Shown: positions 1 through 8,140, numbered from the stretch's first letter. The stretch is 21,973 nt of DNA from an uncultured Flavobacteriales bacterium (GCA_938003665.1 CALKYI010000407.1:1-21973); one strand, 5' to 3'. Program-made: numbers and translations. Notes: generated by a model from the sequence alone, not told the origin.

Positions 1-3000
1 GGTTCGGGTACACCAACAAGCCCTGCGCTTGCGCTGCTACGTCCTCGTCGAGGTCCTCAACGTCCAAGAACAAGTCCGAGCGGAAGATACCACGTCCATG
101 CGTCGCTGCATAGATGGCGCCTTGGTTCGAAGGATTGATCCAAGGTGCAGCACCACGCCACTGTTGCTTCAAGTCGAAGACAGGAGCAGTGGGTTGGTCA
201 GGTGCAGAAGCCATGTTCTGGTTGGCCATGACCCAATCGTCACCGCCATTGTCTGTGGCGAAGATGCCGTATTCCGTACCGATTAAGATGGTCTCACCGG
301 AAGGATCCATGGCGTCAATGATCACGTCGTAGCAAGGCAACTTGCCCAAACCGCTCACGTTCCAGATGTTCGTCCAGTTGACATCCTCATCCAGGGCGTT
401 GAAGGTCTCTTGAACCTTACCAGAGGAAACGGTGCCGTATCCACCCACCGTGATAACCACGTGGTTGGGGTTGTTCGGATCGACCGAGATGCCGGTGATG
501 GCCGCACCCACCGTCTGGATGAGCTTGCCCATGTTGGATGGAACGTCGTCCTGCGTGTAGATGTCCTCCATTCCAGAGAAGCGGTACAACTTGCCGTCCC
601 AGCCGCTCACGAACATGTGGTTGCCGGCTTCAGGCTCTACGTTTACGGTGAACTCGACCGCCTTGGTACCGGTTCCAGCAGGCGCATTGCCCAATCGAAC
701 CCAGTTCGGCGTCGTGTTGAAGTTCAATCCGTCACGTGTCATCCAGATGCCGTTGCCACCGTTGAAACCGGCAATGGTCATGGTGGTGTATGGATCACGA
801 ACCTTCAAGCGACCGGGTACATCGTACAACGTATCTGCCGCGTGGAAGTAAACCGTGTCGCACACTTCCATGACATCGTACACCTCAACCTCTGCGAAGG
901 TGGTGTCGTAGCCAACGGTGTTGTACACCCACTCGTCCCACTCCTCGATGTAAACGGAGTCGACCAATGGTGTGATGTCCGTGATGACCAACTCGGTGCC
1001 TGTCAGGGTGCTATCGCTGTAGCACTCCAATTGCTCGACAGCCTCCTGTGGATCCAACCAGAAGTAATCTGGGTCTTCCGTCAGCGGAGCATCCAACACG
1101 CGCTCGGGACGCTCCAACATGTCGTAGTAAGGGAGTTCCACGCCTTCCGGCAAGGTGTATTCGAAGTCCAAGTTCTGATTGGACGTCGACAAAACGAACG
1201 TGCTGTCCGTGACCGTCTCACCGTATGGGTTCACCAAGATGATTTCACGATCGGTGTCGGGATCTTCGGTGTTTTCGTACAAACGAACCACGGAGTAGAA
1301 CTGACCAATCTCGCCTTCAGTGTTGGCCAAATCGATGATGTTGGCGTCCCAGAAGTCGCCATAGTTCGCGACCGATCCCGGCGCCACCGTGCCGCGGGAC
1401 AAACCGCCATTCTGTGAGGTGGCGTAGAACGCGTACTCGTAGCCTTCTGCCTCGGTGATTTGCGAAATGGCGCAATCAAAACCGTCGCCGCCTTGTACTT
1501 CCACCGCTTCTTGGTCGCTCAAGAAGTAACCACTGGCAGGGATGAATAGGGAACCGTTGTCTTGCGTTCCACCCATGGCCGCGCTGCGCGCACTGTGGTC
1601 CATGCCGTAGAACTGCGTGACCGCGAGGTCTCGGTTGATGTCGATGTAGGTCTCACCTCCATTTGTGCTCTTGTAAATGCCGCCGTCGGTGGCAACGTAC
1701 ATGTTGCCCGAGGGGACAAACATCACTTCGTGCACGTCTGCGTGAACGTCGATGTCCGTTCCAGCGAAATCAAAGGCATACGCCGCCAACTCCGCTTGCT
1801 GGTTGGGACCCGAACGCCACAACTCGATACCACCTACGTAAGCCAAGTCTGGCTGACCTTGCGCAATGCCCAATGCCAAATCGTAGATGCCTTGGTTACG
1901 CGGAAGCGGCGTGGCCTCCAGGATATCGTTCGGCCAAACATTTGACCACGTCTCCTCTTGACCAGCGTTGTCTGAGTGGTACAGACCTCCGAACGAACCG
2001 CCGCTCGTTGCGAACACAGCGAACGCGTGGTTGGGGTCATCGATGCTGATGTCAACCCGAACGCGGCCATTGCCTGACTGAGGCAACACCGTGTCGTCGT
2101 TATTCGAACCTGAAAGGCTGTTGAAAGAAGTGAAGTCGTTGCCCTCACTGCGGAACACTCGGCAGTTGCCCATACCAATCAACATGTAGGAGCCATCTTG
2201 TGCCACAGCGATATCAGCGACAGCGCCGTTGATGTCGTTGCTGGGGCTCATGGTCATTACACCGTTCTCAATGAAGCCAAATCCAGCGTTGCAACCGAAC
2301 CAGACGCGGTCCTCGTCATTGGGGTCTGCCACCATGGCGTCCACCGCTGCGAAGTTGCCTGAACCGAACTCACCGGGATCGGTGCCTTCGACCATTTCGA
2401 AGTTCTCGCCGTCTGCTGACCAGTAAATGCCGCGTCCACGGAACGAACTTCCGCCTTCACCGTAACCACCCTCGAACAACGAACCTGAGCCCACGTACAC
2501 ATGACCGTTTTTGGTGATGCCGATGGAGCCAATCATCATCTGGTCGATGCCAAACACTTGATTCCAATCATTGCCTCCGTTGTCACTCTTCCACAATCCA
2601 CCAGAAACGGATCCGGCGTAGAGCACCTGCTCCTCGCTTCCATCTTCGGGGATAACAGCAGCGATGGCACGAACACGGCCACCGATATTATCGGGTCCCA
2701 TTTCGTTCCAGTAGTGATCCGTCGCTCGGTTGTTGCTGGATTGGTTAGCGGCGAAGCGCTCCACCTCGTGGCGGAGTTCGCGCAAACCATCCTCGTTCAT
2801 TTCGCCCGTCTCAATGTCGCCGCGAAGCAGCTTTTGAATTTCCCAAGCGCCTTCAGGCGATTGAGCAGGCTGGGCAGCGGCACGCGGGGCGTACGTCGCT
2901 TGATCCGAAACAGCAGCAACAGGGTCAGTGGAGTTGCTCACTTGCCAACCCGCGAAAGCGAGAACGGCAGCAGCAGAAGCAGTGAATACAGATTTCAAAT

Positions 3001-3004
3001 GCAT
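1..3004 (-). CDS. Large secreted Asp-box beta-propeller protein with T9SS sorting tail (partial, C-terminus cut)
   Basis: An uninterrupted frame of 1001 codons runs from the ATG at 3004 to the left edge with no stop. The first ~20 residues (MHLKSVFTASAAAVLAFAG) are a Sec-type signal peptide. Near residue 95 is the WNEMGPDNIGGRVRAI segment often seen at the start of propeller domains in secreted Bacteroidota proteins. Asp-box-like turns follow: SGGLWKSDNGGNDW (~residue 135), GGIYKSTNGGETY (~440), GIWMTRDGLNF (~753) and GIFATDNGGDDW (~915), as in BNR/sortilin-like propellers. A less regular D/Y/V-rich section lies between about 600 and 740. The last visible residues, LLVYPN, with the next codon beginning with C, match the start of a type A T9SS sorting domain (VYPNP). 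I infer export by T9SS and cell-surface attachment or release. Substrate and function are unknown, and no enzyme active site is recognisable. Confidence 0.85.
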   Translation of the reverse strand, partial: MHLKSVFTASAAAVLAFAGWQVSNSTDPVAAVSDQATYAPRAAAQPAQSPEGAWEIQKLLRGDIETGEMNEDGLRELRHEVERFAANQSSNNRATDHYWNEMGPDNIGGRVRAIAAVIPEDGSEEQVLYAGSVSGGLWKSDNGGNDWNQVFGIDQMMIGSIGITKNGHVYVGSGSLFEGGYGEGGSSFRGRGIYWSADGENFEMVEGTDPGEFGSGNFAAVDAMVADPNDEDRVWFGCNAGFGFIENGVMTMSPSNDINGAVADIAVAQDGSYMLIGMGNCRVFRSEGNDFTSFNSLSGSNNDDTVLPQSGNGRVRVDISIDDPNHAFAVFATSGGSFGGLYHSDNAGQEETWSNVWPNDILEATPLPRNQGIYDLALGIAQGQPDLAYVGGIELWRSGPNQQAELAAYAFDFAGTDIDVHADVHEVMFVPSGNMYVATDGGIYKSTNGGETYIDINRDLAVTQFYGMDHSARSAAMGGTQDNGSLFIPASGYFLSDQEAVEVQGGDGFDCAISQITEAEGYEYAFYATSQNGGLSRGTVAPGSVANYGDFWDANIIDLANTEGEIGQFYSVVRLYENTEDPDTDREIILVNPYGETVTDSTFVLSTSNQNLDFEYTLPEGVELPYYDMLERPERVLDAPLTEDPDYFWLDPQEAVEQLECYSDSTLTGTELVITDITPLVDSVYIEEWDEWVYNTVGYDTTFAEVEVYDVMEVCDTVYFHAADTLYDVPGRLKVRDPYTTMTIAGFNGGNGIWMTRDGLNFNTTPNWVRLGNAPAGTGTKAVEFTVNVEPEAGNHMFVSGWDGKLYRFSGMEDIYTQDDVPSNMGKLIQTVGAAITGISVDPNNPNHVVITVGGYGTVSSGKVQETFNALDEDVNWTNIWNVSGLGKLPCYDVIIDAMDPSGETILIGTEYGIFATDNGGDDWVMANQNMASAPDQPTAPVFDLKQQWRGAAPWINPSNQGAIYAATHGRGIFRSDLFLDVEDLDEDVAAQAQGLLVYPN

Positions 3005-3031
3005 GGTCTGAGTTTTGTCAATCAGGAGTTC

Positions 3032-3062
3032 GAAAGTTACAACAAACGAAGCGCCCGTCAAC
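3032..3062 (-). promoter_or_regulatory. Probable Bacteroidota-type promoter of the large secreted protein
   Basis: On the minus strand GTTG (3062-3059), 19 nt, then TAACTTTC (3039-3032) resembles the Bacteroidota consensus TTG-N19/20-TAnnTTTG, with one mismatch in the last base of the -7 element. It leaves a leader of about 20 nt before the ATG at 3004. It lies downstream of the lipA hairpin, consistent with independent transcription. Confidence 0.4.
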
Positions 3063-3130
3063 TGATTCTGTTCACGACTTCCGCACCAAATTCAGGCTGA
3101 GGGGAATAAGCCGCAATAAAGCGAGATAGA

Positions 3131-3148
3131 ACGGCAGTTTGCTGCCGT
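3131..3148 (-). terminator. Possible intrinsic terminator after lipA
   Basis: ACGGCAG (3131-3137) and CTGCCGT (3142-3148) form a perfect 7-bp stem with a 4-nt loop, 9 nt past the lipA stop codon. On the minus strand it is followed by TTCTATCTCGCTTTATT, a pyrimidine-rich but interrupted tract, so termination may be inefficient. Confidence 0.4.
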
Positions 3149-3157
3149 ACGCGGGCG

Positions 3158-4039
3158 TTATACGAGGTGCTTTTCCGCGTGGTAACTCGAGCGCACCAGC
3201 GGCCCGCTTTCCACGTATCGGAAGCCTTTTTCCAACCCGATTTTCTTCAATTCTGCGAAGGTGTCTGGGTGGATGAATTCGGCCACGGGCAAGTGCTTTG
3301 GCGTCGGCTGAAGGTACTGTCCCAACGTAAGTATTTGGCAGTCGACGCTGCGGAGGTCGTCCATGGTTTCGACCACTTCTTCAAACGATTCTCCCAAGCC
3401 GAGCATTACGCCAGATTTGGTCTTGATGCCAGCTTGACGCAGGCGGCGCAGCACTTCGAGGCTGCGATCGTATTTGGCTTGAATCCGCACTTCCTTGGTC
3501 AATCGGCGCACCGTCTCGAGGTTGTGCGAGACAATTTCCGGAGCCACTTGGATGATGCGGGCGAGGTTTTCCCATTTGCCCGCAAAATCAGGAATCAAGG
3601 TCTCGAGCGTAGTGCCCGGACTCTGGTGGCGAATGGCCCGCACGGTCTGTGCCCAAATCTCACTGCCGCCGTCGGGCAAATCGTCTCGGTCGACGGAGGT
3701 GATGACGGCGTGCTTGACGTTCATCAGCTTAACTGAATTGGCCACGCGGCCCGGCTCAAACGGATCGGCCTCGAGAGGCTTTCCTGTCGCCACGTTGCAA
3801 AAGCCGCACGAACGCGTGCAAATGTTGCCGAGGATCATGAAGGTCGCAGTCCCCGCCCCCCAGCATTCGCCCATGTTGGGGCAATGTCCGCTTTCGCAGA
3901 TGGTGTGGAGCTTGTGTTCTGAGACGATGTCCCGAACTTCCTTGTACGCTTGACCCGTGGGCAGCTTCACCCGTAGCCACTTGGGCTTGGGCACGCGTTG
4001 CGGAGCGTTTTCAGGCGTGGGAGTCGAAGGCGTTGTCAT
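3158..4039 (-). CDS. lipA: Lipoyl synthase (radical SAM)
   Basis: A 293-residue protein of normal family length. LipA inserts two sulfur atoms into octanoyl chains on lipoyl domains of 2-oxoacid dehydrogenase complexes and GcvH, in the cytoplasm. Both iron-sulfur sites are visible. The auxiliary cluster uses C48, C53 and C59 (CESGHCPNMGEC) plus the C-terminal serine in VRSSYHAE. The radical-SAM cluster uses C74, C78 and C81 (CTRSCGFC). The MILGNICTRSCGFCNV and SVDRDDLPDGGS motifs are typical. The N-terminal ~18 residues are a Pro/Thr-rich extension. Its ATG lies 3 nt after the stop of the upstream beta-barrel gene, so the two are almost certainly co-transcribed. No lipB is seen nearby. Confidence 0.97.
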   Translation of the reverse strand: MTTPSTPTPENAPQRVPKPKWLRVKLPTGQAYKEVRDIVSEHKLHTICESGHCPNMGECWGAGTATFMILGNICTRSCGFCNVATGKPLEADPFEPGRVANSVKLMNVKHAVITSVDRDDLPDGGSEIWAQTVRAIRHQSPGTTLETLIPDFAGKWENLARIIQVAPEIVSHNLETVRRLTKEVRIQAKYDRSLEVLRRLRQAGIKTKSGVMLGLGESFEEVVETMDDLRSVDCQILTLGQYLQPTPKHLPVAEFIHPDTFAELKKIGLEKGFRYVESGPLVRSSYHAEKHLV

Positions 4040-4042
4040 GGC

Positions 4043-4849
4043 TTACCGGGTCCAGTTTCTTCCGACCTCAAAGGTCGCAAATAAGGTGACAAACAAGCGG
4101 TTGTTCTGTTCAAACTTCTCAGCGAAGACCTCAGGTGCCACGAGGAAGGCATCAACCGACACACCCGTCGTCAGCGCCTTGGGCATGAACCGCTCGTCTC
4201 CGTATTCAAAATCCAACCCGTACGTGGCGTGCAATCCGGGCACCACGGTCAACTCATCCAGTCCGTTGCTCCAGTCCGCCCGGCCGTAGATGTTGTCCGA
4301 GAAATGGGCGTCGGGGTCGTAGCGCTCGGTTGCTGTGTAGTCGTAAGGAATGTCAGGGTAGCCAATTTCCAAGTAAATCGGCTTCAGCACCCCCAGTGCA
4401 GCTCCGACCTTCCAGAACGTACTAAACCGAACGGCATCGCGGCGCAGTTTTTCGGCACGGAGGTTCTGCTTTCCGTACCACAAGCGCAGGATTTGAAGGG
4501 TGTTTTGCTTTCCGTAGACGTACGGGCGACCGTTTTCATAAATAGGGTTGGTCGTCTGGATTTCCTTCGGATGCTTAAAATAAGCCAGGTCAACACCCAT
4601 GTTGCGAACAGCAAACGCGTTGAGGTAGTATCCGCGTCGTGCGGTGATGCCAATGCCTTGGGTGTGAAACAAGACCCCGACTTGGTATTCATCCGTCAAA
4701 GGAACGTTCACCTTTCCGTCACGGTAGACGGCCTGGTCTCCAGTCAGCGGGGTGTTGGTGTTTTGGGCCGCGGCCTGCTGAACCAGACCAACGCACGCAA
4801 CAGCGAAGGCAGTCAAGGCCAAAAAAATCCGTGAGGGCGACGCGAACAT
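4043..4849 (-). CDS. Predicted outer-membrane beta-barrel protein
   Basis: 268 residues beginning with a clear signal peptide (MFASPSRIFLALTAFAVACV, then a likely cleavage after AAA near residue 28). The mature part is rich in aromatic residues and in alternating hydrophobic/polar strands such as YQVGVLFHTQGIGITARRGY and LTTGVSVDAFLVAPEVFA, and ends in the strand FVTLFATFEVGRNWTR, as expected of a small periplasmic-facing or outer-membrane barrel. The YGKQNTLQILRLWYGKQ segment recalls conserved hypothetical outer-membrane proteins of Bacteroidota, but I cannot assign a function. It is the first gene of a unit with lipA (3-nt gap). A perfect TAAATTTG promoter element lies 4 nt before its ATG, suggesting a leaderless transcript. 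A link to lipoylation is not implied by the sequence. Confidence 0.75.
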   Translation of the reverse strand: MFASPSRIFLALTAFAVACVGLVQQAAAQNTNTPLTGDQAVYRDGKVNVPLTDEYQVGVLFHTQGIGITARRGYYLNAFAVRNMGVDLAYFKHPKEIQTTNPIYENGRPYVYGKQNTLQILRLWYGKQNLRAEKLRRDAVRFSTFWKVGAALGVLKPIYLEIGYPDIPYDYTATERYDPDAHFSDNIYGRADWSNGLDELTVVPGLHATYGLDFEYGDERFMPKALTTGVSVDAFLVAPEVFAEKFEQNNRLFVTLFATFEVGRNWTR

Positions 4850-4853
4850 GCTT

Positions 4854-4861
4854 CAAATTTA
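4854..4861 (-). promoter_or_regulatory. Perfect TAnnTTTG -7 element next to the start codon of the beta-barrel gene
   Basis: On the minus strand TAAATTTG is followed by AAGC and then the ATG at 4849. It matches the Bacteroidota -7 consensus exactly. No TTG is seen at the expected 19-20 nt spacing upstream, which lowers confidence. If used, transcription would start at or almost at the start codon. Confidence 0.45.
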
Positions 4862-4915
4862 GCGCGGAATGCGGTAGTTCGTTGCACCTTTGCAAGCATT
4901 AAGAAAGTCCCGAAC

Positions 4916-5335
4916 ATGACGACCACGACCCCCAACTACACCCTGGCATATCAAGGCCAATTGCGCACCGCAATGAAACACCTGCAATCCAAAAGTGAAG
5001 TCATTACGGACGCTCCGGTGGACAACCACGGCAAAGGGGAAGCCTTCTCGCCGACCGACCTCGTGAGCGCGGCACTTGCTAGTTGTGTCATGACCATCAT
5101 GGCCATCAAAGCCGGAGACATGGGCCACGAAGCCATTGAGATGGAAGCAAAAGTTTGGAAAACGATGGCGTCAAATCCACGGCGCATCGCCCGGATTCAA
5201 GTGGAGCTGGACCTGCACATCCTAGGGGTGACTGATCAGCAAAAGCTCATTTTGGAGCGCACGACGAAAGCGTGTCCTGTGGCTCGCTCATTGCACCCGG
5301 ACACGCAAAAGGAAGTCGTCTTCAATTGGCGGTGA
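4916..5335 (+). CDS. OsmC/Ohr-family protein
   Basis: 139 residues, the full length of the OsmC/Ohr fold. Both redox cysteines are present: C57 in SAALASCVMTIM and C120 in KACPVARSLHP. In this family the paired cysteines reduce organic hydroperoxides or related electrophiles, often using lipoylated partners as electron donors. The conserved SPTDLVSAALASC segment and the preceding KGEAFSPTDL are typical of the YhfA/OsmC-like branch instead of classical Ohr, so the exact substrate is uncertain. The gene is divergent from the beta-barrel/lipA unit with 66 nt between them, and converges on a tiny lipoprotein gene whose stop codon abuts its own TGA. Confidence 0.9.
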   Translation: MTTTTPNYTLAYQGQLRTAMKHLQSKSEVITDAPVDNHGKGEAFSPTDLVSAALASCVMTIMAIKAGDMGHEAIEMEAKVWKTMASNPRRIARIQVELDLHILGVTDQQKLILERTTKACPVARSLHPDTQKEVVFNWR

Positions 5336-5452
5336 TTACTCGCACACCTCCACTTCAGCATACGCTGCACAAGCGGAGTAACTCGTCGCACAAGAAGCGA
5401 AGAGTGAGGCGGCCAACACCAGGCCAATGGTCCATTGAAAAAACCGTTTCAT
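5336..5452 (-). CDS. Small lipoprotein, 38 residues
   Basis: A short frame with a textbook lipoprotein signal: MKRFF, a hydrophobic stretch (TIGLVLAASL) and the lipobox LFASC with C21 as the lipid-modified cysteine. The mature peptide would be only 18 residues, CATSYSACAAYAEVEVCE, with further cysteines at positions 28 and 37. Tiny lipoproteins of this kind are common and usually unannotated in Bacteroidota. Its role is unknown. The stop codon (5336-5338) is directly adjacent to the osmC stop (5333-5335), so the two genes converge with no gap. I see no clear promoter in the 61 nt before it. The call rests on the signal-peptide pattern, since codon statistics on 38 codons are weak evidence. 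Confidence 0.6.
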   Translation of the reverse strand: MKRFFQWTIGLVLAASLFASCATSYSACAAYAEVEVCE

Positions 5453-5513
5453 CTTTCGGTTGTTAAAAGTTCAATATCCACTACGGGTCAACGCCTACGA
5501 AGGTTGCGTTTAG

Positions 5514-6878
5514 ATGTATATTCCGCTCATGGAGTCGTCGCAACTTATCACCATCCTCATCTTAATACTCGCCTTGCTGACCGCCGGAATCCTTTTACTG
5601 GCGAGGCAACTGGCGCGTCGAGGAGACGGCCCAACAGCAACCGATCCAGAAGCCGAACGGGTGCGATTTGACCGCGACCAACTGCAGGCAGAGCTTGAAC
5701 GGACTCGCGAAGAATTATCCGGTACTCGCCAGGAACTGCAAGCGGCCATCGAAGCCCGCAGCAAAGCAGAGCAGCGCTACGAAGACCACGCGCAAGAAAC
5801 CGAAAACCGTCGGACAGAGCTCAAGCGCGAATTCGATCTGCTGGCGCGCGACATCATCGAAAAGAACGCGGAACGCCACCAAAAGCACCTGAGTGAAGGC
5901 GGTAAAGAAACGTTGTCCGCCGTGGTCAAGCCCATCCAGGAGAAGTTCATTGAGTTGCAGAACCAGATGAACAAGTTTTACGGCGACGAACGCGAGCAGC
6001 TCGGGCAACTGGACAAAGAACTCGAGAAGCTGTTCTCCCTGAACCAAAGCTTACAAACAGAGGCGAAGCACCTCACCAACGCCTTGAAGGGAGAATCGAA
6101 GGTGCAAGGCGATTGGGGCGAATACCAACTGGAGCGCATCCTCGAGCAAGTGGGCCTAGTAGAAGGCATTCACTACTCAAAGCAATCGTCACAACGGGAC
6201 GAGGCGGGCAAGCTGTATCGACCAGATTTCCTCATCTACCTCCCCGATGACAAAGTGCTCATCATCGATAGCAAGGTGAGTTTGACGGCGTACGAGCGGA
6301 TGACACAGGCCGACGACCCCGCCACCATCGAACAGGAGCGATCGGCGCACGCGGCGAGTGTATCGGCGCACATCAAAGGGTTGGGCAAAAAGAACTACGC
6401 CGAATTGTACGGCAAGAGCACGGACTATACGCTTATGTTCATGCCCGTCGAGGCCTCCTGGGTGGCGTTGGATCAGCACCTCCTGCGGTTGCAAGAAGAG
6501 GCTCTCGGCCAGAACGTTTTGCTTGTTTCCACCAGCACCCTAATTGCGACCTTGCGAACCATCAGCTACGTTTGGCAGCAAGAGGAGCAAAAAGCCAATA
6601 TTCAGAAAATTGCGGAGCGCGGCAGCAAGCTCTACCACCAGATCTATGCGTTTCTGGACGAATTCACCAAAATCCGCACGCAACTCACCCGAGCACAGTC
6701 TTCGTACGACGAAGCGCTCGTGAAGCTCAAAGGACGACAAGGCGCGCTGTTCCAGGCAGAGCAAATGCGCGAATTGGGCGTCAATGTCAAAGCGCGCATT
6801 CCGGAAGAATTCACAGCGGACCTTCCCGCCGCAGCCCCTGGAATTTCCGAACAATCCACCGAACCGGAACGCCCTTGA
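5514..6878 (+). CDS. rmuC: RmuC-family DNA recombination protein
   Basis: 454 residues. An N-terminal transmembrane helix (~residues 10-30, ITILILILALLTAGILLLA) is followed by a long charged coiled coil (~45-190) and the RmuC domain (~195-410). D200 sits in GDWGEYQLERILEQVGL; the PD-(D/E)xK-like nuclease signature is visible as P237-D238 and D252-S253-K254 (IIDSK). RmuC limits recombination at inverted repeats and affects genome stability; the domain is nuclease-related but its exact activity is not settled. The start at 5514 gives MYIPLMESSQ; the internal ATG at 5529 (M6) is also possible because both precede the membrane helix. The TGA stop overlaps the ATG of the next gene by 1 nt (TGATG), so translation of the pair is probably coupled. 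Confidence 0.93.
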   Translation: MYIPLMESSQLITILILILALLTAGILLLARQLARRGDGPTATDPEAERVRFDRDQLQAELERTREELSGTRQELQAAIEARSKAEQRYEDHAQETENRRTELKREFDLLARDIIEKNAERHQKHLSEGGKETLSAVVKPIQEKFIELQNQMNKFYGDEREQLGQLDKELEKLFSLNQSLQTEAKHLTNALKGESKVQGDWGEYQLERILEQVGLVEGIHYSKQSSQRDEAGKLYRPDFLIYLPDDKVLIIDSKVSLTAYERMTQADDPATIEQERSAHAASVSAHIKGLGKKNYAELYGKSTDYTLMFMPVEASWVALDQHLLRLQEEALGQNVLLVSTSTLIATLRTISYVWQQEEQKANIQKIAERGSKLYHQIYAFLDEFTKIRTQLTRAQSSYDEALVKLKGRQGALFQAEQMRELGVNVKARIPEEFTADLPAAAPGISEQSTEPERP

Positions 6879-8125
6879 TGACCTTGCGTACACCCGTTCT
6901 TTTAGGGGCTGCCGGCCTGGTTGTTGCGTCGCTCGCGGGCTGTGGTGCGTCGGGCACTTCGCTCGGCAAATCCAACCAACGGCCCTACGACTTCGAGGCA
7001 CACATCCTTCATCCGCGGTGCGCGGTTCTGCCTGCGGGCATTGACAGCGTGGACGTTTATCTTGAGTGGTCGCGAAAGGAAGCCTTGTTCCTCCGAGATT
7101 CTCCGCAAAGCCCCTTCACATCGAAGCTTCGGCTGAAAGCTGGTACGTTCGAGGTGACGTGGAGCGATACCCTGGTAGATTTTGCCGCTCCATGGGACCG
7201 CAAGCAATGGCGTGTATCGCTGGCGGAGTTCGCTTCCGAATGGAACCAGGCGAGCAACCTCATTCCGATGCAGTTGGATGATTTGCACCGAAACGCCACC
7301 GCCACGTGGCGTGTGCCCCTTCCCCAACCGGGCGTTCCTCGAACGCCTTTCCAAAGCGACGGCTGGCCGGTGCACGACGGGTTTGCAACCGCAGGTGATA
7401 CCCTTTATTTCGAGAGCACACCCGGAAGCCGGTGGCAACATGCGAGCATCGAAGTTCCGGAGGCCATGCCCGCCCCGCCGTTTTCCCAAGTCAAAGACAA
7501 GAGCGATACGCTCCAACCGGCCATTCGCTCCGATTGGAACACGGACGACACCGGGTGGAGCGGCTACATCGTGCAGCCCGGCATCAATGTCGTCGGACAA
7601 CCCACCTCGAGCGGCACACTGCGCGTGGCGCACCGCATCATAGGAACGACGGAGGACCACCCGTTGGTCCGGGACCTGCAGCTCATGATCCAATCCAGCC
7701 GCTACATCACGTCGCGCAAAGAGTACGAGCGCATGGTCAACGCCTCGGATCCCAAAGCAGCCCTCGATGCCTTCTGGCTCAGCTGCGGCAACGAAAAAGA
7801 AGCCTCGGCCACATTAATTGCGACGTATTACGGTCGTGTAGAAGAAGCCAACCGATATTTCTCTGGCGTGCATCCCGGATGGCGCACCGACCGGGGCATG
7901 GTGCACATCGTTTTCGGAGTTCCCAACAAGGTGCGCCGCGGGTCGGACAGCGAATGGTGGGTTTATGGCGAAGAGGGTTCTGCCAATGCCCTCGTCTTTC
8001 GATTTCTGCACGTCGAACACCCCTGGGACAGCGAGTTTTACGTTCTGAGCCGAAGCATCCAATTCCGGTCACCTTGGGACCGCATGGTCACAAATTGGCG
8101 CAACGGCCGCATCAAAGCGGATTGA
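6878..8125 (+). CDS. GWxTD-domain lipoprotein
   Basis: 415 residues from the ATG that overlaps the rmuC stop. The frame is open further upstream inside rmuC, but only this start yields a lipoprotein signal peptide (LLGAAGLVVASLAGC, lipobox LAGC, C22). The C-terminal part carries the motif that names the family, GWRTD at 334-338, in HPGWRTDRGMVHIVFGVP, followed by an FGxP-type segment and an EWWVYGE strand. Proteins with this domain are frequent in Bacteroidota and related phyla; their molecular role is not established. The region between (~30-300) looks like beta-rich extracytoplasmic sequence. The protein is predicted to be anchored in the outer or inner membrane facing the periplasm. It is co-transcribed with rmuC; a functional connection is inference only. 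Confidence 0.88.
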   Translation: MTLRTPVLLGAAGLVVASLAGCGASGTSLGKSNQRPYDFEAHILHPRCAVLPAGIDSVDVYLEWSRKEALFLRDSPQSPFTSKLRLKAGTFEVTWSDTLVDFAAPWDRKQWRVSLAEFASEWNQASNLIPMQLDDLHRNATATWRVPLPQPGVPRTPFQSDGWPVHDGFATAGDTLYFESTPGSRWQHASIEVPEAMPAPPFSQVKDKSDTLQPAIRSDWNTDDTGWSGYIVQPGINVVGQPTSSGTLRVAHRIIGTTEDHPLVRDLQLMIQSSRYITSRKEYERMVNASDPKAALDAFWLSCGNEKEASATLIATYYGRVEEANRYFSGVHPGWRTDRGMVHIVFGVPNKVRRGSDSEWWVYGEEGSANALVFRFLHVEHPWDSEFYVLSRSIQFRSPWDRMVTNWRNGRIKAD

Positions 8126-8132
8126 TATCCGG

Positions 8133-8140
8133 TACCTTTG
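8133..8140 (+). promoter_or_regulatory. Perfect TAnnTTTG -7 element next to the rlmB start
   Basis: TACCTTTG is followed by GGC and the ATG at 8144, and lies 7 nt after the GWxTD stop codon. It is an exact match to the Bacteroidota -7 consensus, but no TTG is found 19-20 nt upstream. If active it would give the methyltransferase gene a leaderless transcript separate from the rmuC unit. Confidence 0.45.

Noticed and set aside
410..1417. A 335-codon open frame on the plus strand.
   Set aside because: It is antisense to the large secreted protein, whose frame has a signal peptide, Asp-box turns and a sorting motif; the antisense product resembles no family and is an effect of codon composition.
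6572..6877. A 102-residue N-terminal extension of the GWxTD protein reading into rmuC.
   Set aside because: It lies out of frame within the conserved RmuC domain region, and the ATG at 6878 gives a perfect lipoprotein signal peptide.
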